From NCBI GenBank assembly GCA_021186555.1, contig JAJKFL010000042.1:25791521-25855520 (forward strand): a DNA stretch of 64,000 nt, read 5' to 3'. A program made the position numbers and the translations under genes. How positions within the stretch are numbered: position 1 is the first letter of the stretch; each line of letters starts with the position of its first letter. Under the pieces are notes generated by a model, which ran no database searches, had not been told where the DNA came from, and saw only the letters and a list, made by a program, of their open reading frames with translations. Source of the DNA: Reticulitermes speratus (lineage: Eukaryota; Arthropoda; Insecta; Blattodea; Rhinotermitidae). Shown one piece after another: positions 55,961 to 64,000 of the stretch.

Positions 55961-57570
55961 GTTTTTATAGAATGTATGTATACAGTATGTATTTAAATTA
56001 TTACAGGATACTGTAATAACACCCCCAAACCCCATGGAGGTGCTGCCCCCTGGCCACAATCCAAGCAGCTTTTGTGGAAGGGCTCAATCTCTTCAGTAGG
56101 TGCACTGACCTTCACCACGTGTGTGCCTATTTGCAATGGCATCCTCCCTTTCACCAAAGCTAAATACTGCATTATCCACTTTAAAATAAATTTTCATATG
56201 CCGACACTCTACAAGCAGCAGATTTTATCTGTATGCCTCATATGTCCATACCACACGAGTGTTACTGCATGTAAAATTTCATCATGGATTTGTCTAGATT
56301 TGTTTTGCTACCTTCATAAGCTTCCTTAAGCCACCTTCTGCATAACAGCTACTGCCTTCTATATCAAAAGATAATGAATACTTCTGATGATCTGACTTTG
56401 TTCTTCTAATGTCAGACACTCCATACCCCATACATACAGTTGCCATGCTTACATAAGATTCTAGGTTTCTGATTAACTCTAGCTTTTACTGTACATTTAA
56501 ATGCACCCAAGATTTCTTCTCACCTTTCTTTGGCACCATATTTATTAACCATAATTTAAAAAAATAAAAAATAAGTAAATTTACAAAAAACCCAAGTTTA
56601 TTAAAAATATTCTGTGGATGCATCTGGTCACTGAAGACAAAGACCACGATGTTGTCATGAGGAGCAGCATGTCATCTGGTCTCCTCAAACATGGTACAGA
56701 ATACTGTCACCAAATTTTATGCAAATGAATAGGGAAAAAGTTCAAATTTTTCTCACAATTTGAGAGTATTCACCAGACTTTTTGGGTCTCTACCAAACTG
56801 GTCAAGTATTTATAAGAACTCCAGCCCCAAATCAGCATGTTACATCCAACAACCACTAATGGTGGTCCTTTTAAAATGTGGGTCTCTTGTATCAGTTTCC
56901 TGCTCTTCATAACAGAACATCCACAGTTAGCACTCACACACTGAAATCGAGAGACAATAACAGAGTGACCATGTTGCAACTGTTACACTGTGCATACATT
57001 TCCCAAATTGTTGCATTTTAATTTATGTTACAGGAGACCCTGGTTTGTCTCTGCTACAGCAATTTTAATAACTTTAATAATTTCACAGCTCTCATTCTGG
57101 TTAAGGAATACTCATATTTACCATCCACATTTGAAAAGGATGATAGTACCGATGTGAGGACCAGATGTAAGGTGAGTACTATTATAACACAGTATTCCTA
57201 ACATACAGAAATATGTGTTATGTTCTGAACTGCGATATTCTTTAAAAGGTGGATGAATGTAAATGATAAATTGAGAAAGTTGTGTACGGAAGCAGCTGTG
57301 GTTTATTTCACAACACAGTCCCAACATTTGTTTGGTAAGAATTAAGAAAACAATAAAAAATTCAGTTAATGGACCAAAAATCAAACACTAGGCCTAAACA
57401 ATGTGAGGTAAACATGCCAATAACTAAAGAACGAAATTCAGTGATTTATCTTATATATAAAATTACTTTCCTTTTTTTTCTTTGCAACCAAAAAAAAATT
57501 CTTGTGTTAACCTTATATTTTACACACCGTGCATCTTGTCACAATCTTTAAAACAACCAACAAATGCAAA
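55961..57570. other. Acf1 intron sequence, no element identified
   Basis: Possible LINE debris near 56.0-56.5 kb could not be confirmed. No gene seen. Confidence 0.35.
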
Positions 57571-57575
57571 GATAA

Positions 57576-57860
57576 CCCCCGAGAATGACAACTTGTTGTC
57601 CAAACATATGTAGGGGTCTTTAATATACACTATACAGTAGAACCTGGTTACCGGTTATAAGGACATCGGTTTATACGACACCTCGCCTATACAGTCAGAT
57701 GTTCTGTGGTACCAATCAATTTGTCACTGTTAACCATAACATTATACTCATCGGTTGTAACGACACAAAATATTCAGTCCCTTTCACGACGTTATAACCA
57801 AGTTCAACTGTATATGTATTTTAACTTGTGCATTTGTTGGTTGTTATAAAGATTCTTGTG
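57576..57860 (+). repeat. Decayed hammerhead-type repeat split by a MITE
   Basis: CCCCC, a damaged CUGAAGA (gagaatga), a gacaac/gttgtc hairpin, AAA, CAUAUGUA and GGGG (to 57617) repeat the order of the copy at 43761-43807. The tail resumes after a MITE at 57813 as cttgtgcatttgttggttgt, and a short inverted piece of the same tail (caaccaacaaatgcaaa) precedes the core at 57554. Confidence 0.55.
57635..57810. mobile_element. MITE with TA target site (CAGT-GAAC family)
   Basis: Ends cagtagaacctggttaccgg and, reversed, cagttgaacttggttataac with TA on both sides; 176 bp. Related to the element at 11768-11948. Confidence 0.8.
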
Positions 57861-58100
57861 TTATTTACTCATACATTAAAATTAACCACTTAAGCACAGT
57901 GGTAAGCATATGTACCACCTGCTGTAACATTAATAAGCGCTGAAATTTACTGCACACAGTATTTACAAGTCCTGTGTGATTCTCACGACACACATTACTT
58001 CCAAAAATAGAATTAACCAGCTGGTTTTTATAATAATTATGCTGTGTTCTCTGTGCAGTAGGAATTGAATTTTGATCACAAATATGTTACATGTATATAC

Positions 58101-58274
58101 CTTCAAAGAGCCTAGACCTCCAACATGTATTTTTTCTTCCATTTCCAAAATGAAATCTTGCAATGTCAATTCCAAGATTTCATCTGAAGGCGTTCCTGGA
58201 GGGAAGTTCAAGTTGGCATCCTCATGTTTCTGTGAGCGAGACTTCCTCGGCCCAGGAACAGAAGTGCTCTGCGC
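58101..58274 (-). CDS. Acf1: Acf1/BAZ1A-type protein, WHIM-region exon 1 (first exon visible in the window)
   Basis: Acceptor gttacatgcag, donor gtatat; phase 0 both sides, 58 codons. It reads AQSTSVPGPRKSRSQKHEDA, NLNFPPGTPSDEILELTLQD and FILEMEEKIHVGGLGSLK. The last 28 residues match BAZ1A LELRLRDFLLDIEDRIYQGTLGAIK. The first 30 are a variable basic linker. Preceding exons (WAC, DDT) are not seen up to 64 kb. Confidence 0.9.
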
Positions 58275-58980
58275 CTGCATGTAACAAAAAACATGCTTCC
58301 AAATTATTCACTACACTAATGTACATCAGTTTAACAGTAACATACACATGTGCACAGACAAGCAAACATGCACATACAGTAAAAGTAAGTAGGTAGAGTG
58401 GCATAAATATAATTACATAAAGAAAAAATCCACACTGATGTTCATATGGGAGATACTGGACTGTAATGCTGTACTGTCTGGCAGATATGTACCAGCCTTT
58501 TAGAGGAATCCTTTACCTCCATCCATGTTCTGCCATAGCAGACTTCTCTGTGACCAAGATACAAGTATATCATGTTCCCTGTGTTGTTTCTATGGTCCTT
58601 CCCATCTGTCCCCCGTAGAAGATGCATAGTACATATGACACACCTATGTCTTGGCCAGCCACAGAAGTCGCACATGGCGCAACACATTATGGAGACTGCA
58701 CATGACATTAAAATTGACAGTACACAGACTGAACAAGACAACAGGCTACATGGACTGCTTCCTGAAGGAGGCAACAGAAGTCTGGTTGCATTCCAGTAAC
58801 TTAAACAGGGAGGAGAGCTTTGTGTGAAGTCAAGCACGGCAGCCCGTAACTAATTTACTCAAACCGGCCACAGAGGTGTCCAATGGGAATCAAGGCCAGG
58901 CACAGCAATCTTCAGTCTCCACCCACTATTCCCACCATGATCCCTCGCCTGGTACTGACTTATAATCCATGATGGCTGGG
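58275..58980. other. Acf1 intron sequence, no element identified
   Basis: The 131-residue minus frame at 58442-58837 is Cys-rich by chance and lacks family motifs. Confidence 0.4.
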
Positions 58981-58984
58981 TGTC

Positions 58985-59075
58985 GAGTCATATCAGAACC
59001 CTGGTGATGGAGACGGAGGTCTCTGAAATGTCACCTGATTTGAACCACCTGATACAGCTGTCAACCCTGTCACAT
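58985..59075 (+). repeat. Hammerhead-type repeat relic (ACC-CUGGUGA form)
   Basis: AACC, CUGGUGA (A6 lost), U, a GGAGAC/GUCUCU hairpin and GAAAUGUC are followed by tttgaaccacctgatacagc. The same downstream words occur in the foldback at 59396-59585. Confidence 0.5.
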
Positions 59076-59395
59076 TTTATTAAATTCTGTCACCATGAAA
59101 GCATGTAAGCCCATGCTGATGATTCCTAGTAATTTTAAGTGCACATGAAGTAACCCTGAGAGAAGAACTGACAAAACTTTCTAATTTTAACCAAGATTAT
59201 CCTCTCACAGTTAATTTCATATGCAGATGAAGTTACTGTGGTTCATCAATAAGGGTTCTGACAGAGCAGATAAACCATACATCAAACATCTGAAAATAAA
59301 ATGGAAAAACAATGGACAGTGCATAAGCTACTGAGGTTTCAAGCAAAAATATAATTCACTCAAAAAAGGAATATCATACAAAAACATCTTCTCGA

Positions 59396-59585
59396 GCTGA
59401 CAGCCATGTCAGGTGGTTCAAATACACCAATGGTTCAGAGACCGTCTTCATCAAAAGATTTGACACACAAACACACACACACATGCACAAGCACGAGCAC
59501 AAGTGCGCACACAATCAGAACCCTGATGATGGAGAAAGTCTTTGAAATGTTGGTGTATTTGAATGCCTGACAGAGCTGTCAGCCG
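59396..59585. repeat. Foldback repeat with hammerhead-like centre and CA microsatellite
   Basis: The left arm (gagctgacagccatgtcagg, tcaaatacaccaatg) and the reversed right arm (cggctgacagctctgtcagg, ttcaaatacaccaaca) are inverted copies. Between them is an A/C-rich microsatellite (about 59460-59515). Confidence 0.75.
59520..59554 (+). ncRNA. Hammerhead-ribozyme-like motif
   Basis: Stem I ACC (59520-59522), CUGAUGA (59523-59529), a U, helix II GGAGA/UCUUU, GAAA (59544-59547), a two-base loop, GUU (59549-59551), then GGU (59552-59554) pairing with ACC. The core is complete, but helix II has two G-U pairs and stem I is only 3 bp, so activity is doubtful without dimerisation. Confidence 0.35.
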
Positions 59586-60392
59586 TAGAAGAGAGCATTC
59601 TCAGTTTTGATTAACTATCAAACTACGTGGGCTAATTAAATTGTGTTCACACAGAACATACTCCAAAGAATGAAAACATCTGTCTGGCATTATTCCTATT
59701 CACAACCATTAGCCACAACATAACAATTTAGTGTCATGGCTTTTCAACTTTGCTTCAAAGCATGTCATTAGGAAGGTCCAAAATGAATAACGGATTGGAA
59801 CTAAACGGGACACCTCAGCTCCTGGTCTATGGTGATGTCAATTTTATCAATTGAAATGGCAAACAAAATAGGCAATGTAAGTATAACATAAAACTGTGAT
59901 ACGTTTGCATAATCACTGCTGCCATGGAAATGCAGCAATGAGTCCCCTTCGTACTGCTGACCTATGTATGTTGTGGTCAACAACATACAATACTGGAAGT
60001 GTTGCCATGGAAAGGTAAAAATAATTCATCTTTCGTATTGTTGACCTACGCATGTCAGTGTCAATAATATAAAATGTACTTGGGTTATCATGCACGTGTC
60101 TGGTATTTCTGTCTGACGTTGACCAAATTTGGACTTGCTTGACAGATTTTAACAGAAGTCCCCAATACTAAATCTCACACAAATCCATCTAGTGGGAGCT
60201 GAGTTCATATGTGCAGATGGCTGGACAGACGGACAGACATGACTCACCTAACAGGACCTTTTCGCAACTTTGCGAACATACCTAAAAACAAAGGAAAGCA
60301 CACAAAACCTTTTAGATCCTATAAAGGTCCTTTAGAAGCAAACACGGAGAATGTAAATTATGATCTTCACCAAGTAAGGTTCCCTAGGTCAT

Positions 60393-61045
60393 TCATTCTG
60401 CAGTCTGTCTTACGACAGGTCCGTAGCCTCTTCCAAAGCGAGTTCTCCACAAGGTGTGATTTAGTGCTTCCTCTTTCAATTTCCAGTATCTTCTCTTTTC
60501 CTTAAGGTCATCCAGTAGCTGCTTACATCTTCTCCCTTGTCTTCCCATCATTTCTATCCTTCCTTCTAACTTTAATTCAATCACGTGTTTTAGAAGGCAG
60601 TTTCTACCGAAGATGTTACCAATCCAGTTAGCCTTTCTTCTTTTTATTGTATGAAGGATATTCCTCTCCTCCTTGACTCTGTGTAATACTTCTTCATTTC
60701 TCACACGATCGGTCCAACTGATCTTCTCCATTCTTCTCCAGCACCACATTTCAAAACTTCCCAGATACTTCTGATCTACTATCCGAAGTGTCCACGTTTC
60801 AGCACCATACAAAGCTATGCTCCAAATGTAGCACTTTACTAGTTTCTTCCTTAAATTTAAGTCCGGTTTGCTGGTGAAAAGAGCCTTCTTCTTGTTGAAT
60901 GCTGCTTTTGCCATGGCAATTCTGGATTTAATTTCACGTGTACACCTTGCATCATTTGTTATCATGCTACCCAAATAACTGAAATATTCCACATTCTCCA
61001 ATTGCTTTTGATCTATAATTTTTATTGGGGATGGTTGCTCCCTAG
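60393..61045 (-). mobile_element. LINE 3' end, second subfamily (long intact frame)
   Basis: A 202-codon minus-strand frame reads VEYFSYLGSMITNDARCTRE, KCYIWSIALYGAETWTLRIV, FEMWCWRRMEKISWTDRVRN and RKANWIGNIFGRNCLLKHVI. It ends LWRTRFGRGYGPVVRQTAE. This is the RT thumb and C-terminal region of a LINE that, to my recollection, is very abundant in cockroach genomes. No stop or shift over more than 600 bp suggests a fairly young copy. The 5' part is truncated. Confidence 0.88.
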
Positions 61046-61249
61046 GTCATAAGAATTAAATGGGAAGTTATTACAACTTTAATGTAGCTCATTTAATCCA
61101 CTGAATGATTATATTCTGCAACATATTTGTGTACACTGTGTACACAAGTTTAAAAACTGTCATGGTAGAAATCAGGCTCTTACAATCACAATCATTCAGG
61201 AACAGCCACATCCACTAAATTATTACTGTGGAACAGCAACTGTCCTAAG

Positions 61250-61460
61250 TGTTGCAAACCAGTACAATCAGCACTCTTAGATGTCTACTCAACCACTTTC
61301 AACCTCTCTGCACCATTTTTTAACATGATGCACTCTCATTATGCTATCAACATGCACCTGTATCAACTGGCCATGAATTTCAATGGGGGAAACATGTTCC
61401 ACTCGTGAAAACCAAATCACACTACGTACTTTTAAGGACAAGTAAGACAAAGTTTCCAAT
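61250..61460 (-). pseudogene. mariner-type transposase N-terminal fragment
   Basis: The minus strand reads VRSVIWFSRVEHVSPIEIHG, QLIQVHVDSIMRVHHVKKWC and REVESG. This matches the first helix-turn-helix of mariner-like transposases (RAVIxFLxxxxxxPxEIHxxLxxVYGDS, KKWxxEFKxG). No catalytic part. Confidence 0.65.
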
Positions 61461-61871
61461 ATTATTGCCACTGCACACCAACTTATCCCACAAAAAGCAT
61501 CTGACATGACTTCTGCACCATCTGTTGCATGCTACCCTTGACAGAAGTGTTACCTCCCACAAGGACATACAATGCCTAACTGAATAACATAAAAGTCACA
61601 GGCTACAGAACCTTACTTAATGAGCATTCCCTTGTAAATGTCCATGTCTTGATAAGAGAATGCAACATAAAAGACACTTAACACACACTTCAAAACATGG
61701 CAAAGTTTAAGTATTTGAGAACGACAGTAACAAATCACAGCCATTTCACAAAGAAATTAAGAGAAGATTCAATTCAGGGAACACTTGCTGCAATTTACTT
61801 CAGGATCTTGAAAATATACAAAAGTTATTTGACATTATTATTTGCATAACTGTGAAACTTGGCCTATCATA

Positions 61872-62096
61872 TTAACCTTTAAACAGCAGGGTTAGTATTT
61901 AAATTTCAGTACATGGATTAAGAAAAATGTAAGATAAAATTATGAAATCAATGGCATTTTGTGGAAAATAAAACAGAGATTGTGCAGCATGTCTTACAAA
62001 TGCAGCAAATTTCCTTGTTACCTTAATATATAACATGTATTTCTAAGGGCAATTTTTACGTGCATTCATGTGGAACACAGGTGATTTAAAGGTTAA
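61872..62096. mobile_element. piggyBac-type MITE
   Basis: ttaacctttaaacagcagg and, reversed, ttaacctttaaatcacctg share TTAA ends and 12 matching terminal bases; 225 bp, no coding. Confidence 0.65.
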
Positions 62097-62630
62097 AGCA
62101 AGAACAAAGTATTTTATACTTTGCCCAGAACTGTTAATGGAAATTACATGGTTACATGTTTCAATGTATCCATCAGTCCTCACAACTGTTATAATAGGCT
62201 TACAAGTTCTCTATGTGAGTCACATATGTAGCTCCCCTCAGTGCATTATGAATGTCCTATATGTGGGCTGCTGCTGCTTTCACCCTCATACAGAAACATC
62301 TAAAAGCCTTAGATCCACAGACCTGGACAGCCAATTTTCTGGACCACAATGAACAATCCAATGGCCAGGGAATGATCACCAAGGCAAACTTCACACAAAA
62401 TTCCTAAGCCACAATGTGTACACAGACTGATGGTGGTACTTTTCTGCACCTACTGTGAACCTGAACTGTTATGCCACTCTGCTAGGTAAGTCTGCTTATT
62501 CATATCAATTCTGTTTTATCATTTTTTACCATTCACACCATTCTCCAAATTCAGTCACAGCTCCATGACCATTCTGACTTGGGCCCATATTCATATAATT
62601 AATTAAATCTGAGGTTCTCACAATGGTGCT

Positions 62631-62758
62631 ACAGAAGCTTCAAGTCTTTTGGGATGTTACATCCCGCCAACTGGTAAATAGCTACTGATATATTGAAGGA
62701 ACATCAGCAACCACTTACCAGTTGATATGGCGTAACCTCCCAGAGGCTTGAATCTTCA
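62631..62758. repeat. TCTTCTGGGATGTTA-family repeat, copy 7
   Basis: agcttcaagtcttttgggat and, reversed, gattcaagcctctgggaggt enclose about 60 bp. The inner gccaactggtaaatag and its inverse (cttaccagttgatatggc) are kept, but the centre with the core is lost. Flanking words (ctgaggttctcacaatggtg) also precede copy 4 at 38.9 kb. Confidence 0.7.
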
Positions 62759-63229
62759 TGTTACTTTGTTGCTCAAACTGACCCCTCACAGCTCCTACAT
62801 TATGACCTTCCCTCCTAAATCCTGTATGCAGTACACTAAAGTGAGGTTCTTAGACAGTGCTTCACTAGGCCCCCAACTCAACAAGAGCATCCAAATTTTT
62901 TGCCTCCATGCATACTTGTAAAAAAAACTCTCACTACACAGGACAAAAGAAAAATGTATGGCCAAAACCTACAAAAGGTGAAGCTACACCATAAGACAAG
63001 AAACAACACATCAACATAGGCCTTATGAAGCATGGTTTCCTAGTTATGGCCACCTTACAATTAAAGAAAATTTTCAAAGTGTCCACCTTGAGTTTCCATG
63101 CAGTTGATCTGCAACTCGCATCAGTCGGCTTGTGTCTTTCACGGTGACAGAAAAGCAAGGCAGCAGGCAGTCTGTGTATAGCAAACTATCGTCAATTTGT
63201 GCATTCAGTTCAAACTGTCAAATAGGTGA

Positions 63230-63403
63230 AAAGGCTCAGTACACGTAGGCTGAAATGATCAACATGCATCTGATGTTTAGCTGAGTTTATGGTAGTGAAT
63301 GTAAAGGACATCGTATGTACCAAGAACATTTTCTGCAGCGTCAAATTGCAGACAGAAAAACTTTTTCCACAACTGATAGATGGCTGAGAGAAAATGGGAC
63401 ATT
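63230..63403 (+). pseudogene. DUF4817-like N-terminal domain fragment
   Basis: Shifted plus-strand reading gives AEMINMHLMF, then YQEHFLQRQIADRKTFSTTD and RWLRENGTF. This resembles the DUF4817 helix-turn-helix domain (ADMHLxYG, RRIYQERFPxRxxPxxRTF, RLRETGTF) found in mariner-like elements. Confidence 0.5.
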
Positions 63404-64000
63404 TAACCTTTAGAGTCCGTGCGTCCTATATAAATGACGGGGCCCTTTAAATCGTCAGTCGTCCTTTGCTGCCTAGGACCGCTCAAGAGAGCTCCCACAG
63501 CTTTAAAAACATGTAGGGAACTTGTATAGCTCCCAATTCCGCGTTAGATGAAATGTTTGGTTTGCTTCACGCTCCGACCACTTTACCCCAGGCAGGAACT
63601 CAGGCTTAAACATTGAAGAGGGTTTATCAGCATTGAGCTTCATAAGCAAAGCGAACTGCCTTGGGAGTTGTTTTTCTGCCGTCTGCATACAGTATCGTGT
63701 TGGCCATAAATTGACCTACAGTGATTCATATAATCGGGCTTTATATTTCAAAGGGACACCATACAATGGCCCTTTCACTCCACGTGGTGTATGCAAGCGC
63801 CTGTCAACTTTCTGTTTCTCGGAGCCAATGAAAAGAGCAATTTCTGTAGATAAGGCGGGTCTAAAATTACAAAGATACGTACTGTAAGCTGGTGTGCAAG
63901 CCATAAATTAATCTGTGTTTATTATTTTATTATGGCAGGCATTGCATTCAATTTCGTTCTAAGAAAATGATATCAGGCGACGTTTACTTTCGTATGCAAA
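63402..64000 (-). mobile_element. Possible piggyBac-like element running off the window
   Basis: Starts with ttaacctttagagtccgtgc, similar to the TTAA-type ends elsewhere in the window. On the minus strand two adjoining frames (63503-63688 and 63716-63904) look coding (LMKLNADKPSSMFKPEFLPG, VDRRLHTPRGVKGPLYGVPL) but I do not recognise the protein. The other end is outside the window. Confidence 0.3.

Larger units (their letters stand above)
15608..58274 (-). other. Acf1: Acf1/BAZ1A-type chromatin-remodelling gene, 3' portion (gene span; 5' exons outside window)
   Basis: Eleven minus-strand coding exons (58101-58274, 54938-55048, 53117-53159, 50485-50655, 50281-50385, 48676-48815, 48261-48400, 45293-45456, 34211-34386, 25187-25350, 15608-15719) total 1500 bases, or 499 codons plus a stop. 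All intron phases match. Known of the family: Acf1/BAZ1A binds the ISWI ATPase to form ACF and CHRAC, nuclear complexes that space nucleosomes. Visible in order are a WHIM-type segment, two consecutive PHD fingers and a C-terminal bromodomain. As I recall, Drosophila Acf1 has two PHD fingers and human BAZ1A one, so the layout is insect-like. The WAC and DDT exons must lie beyond 64 kb. Introns reach 9-11 kb and are filled with transposons. Confidence 0.9.

Noticed and set aside
56040..56520. Possible LINE coding on the minus strand
   Set aside because: Only weak, scattered similarity by eye and many stops; no reverse transcriptase block identified.
58442..58837. 131-codon Cys-rich minus-strand frame
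   Set aside because: Cys spacing fits no zinc finger or toxin fold, there is no splice site consistent with Acf1 phases, and it probably arises by chance.

Overview
The window looks like an arthropod nuclear genome, most likely an insect and probably a cockroach or termite (Blattodea). It has AT-rich non-coding DNA, GT-AG introns of up to about 11 kb, and a dense, diverse set of decayed transposons. The Blattodea guess is an inference from LINE 3' ends whose wording I associate with cockroach and termite genomes.

Two host genes can be supported. A small two-exon gene (188-532, plus strand) encodes a 79-residue single-pass membrane protein. From about 15.6 to 58.3 kb, on the minus strand, lies the 3' part of an Acf1/BAZ1A-type gene, the large subunit of ISWI (ACF/CHRAC) chromatin remodellers. 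Eleven coding exons join with fully consistent splice phases into 499 codons plus a stop. In order they encode a WHIM-type segment, two PHD fingers and a bromodomain. The N-terminal WAC/DDT exons lie beyond the right edge.

The rest is mobile DNA, layered by region. 2.0-6.3 kb: a TIGD1-like relic holding a second Tigger-like element that holds a truncated non-LTR element. 7.4-9.0 kb: a minus-strand LINE. 17.9-19.2 kb: a mariner with near-identical ends and only two stops. 19.3-24.9 kb: three pogo/Tigger-class elements nested inside one another. 25.5-34.2 kb (one Acf1 intron): a foldback repeat, a Tc1/mariner relic, an inverted pair of mariner 3' ends and a piggyBac element. 41.6-43.7 kb: a 79-bp minisatellite split by a piggyBac relic at a monomer TTAA. 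46.3-47.8 kb: a pogo element inside a tRNA-derived SINE. 54-64 kb: TIGD1, LINE, mariner and DUF4817-type fragments.

The most interesting signal is a recurring hammerhead-ribozyme-like module (CUGANGA, hairpin, GAAA, short stem III, GUH, matching stem I) inside several foldback repeats. It resembles the ribozymes known from Penelope-like elements and retrozymes. The best copy (49230-49271, minus) keeps every core element and lies in the sense orientation inside an Acf1 intron.
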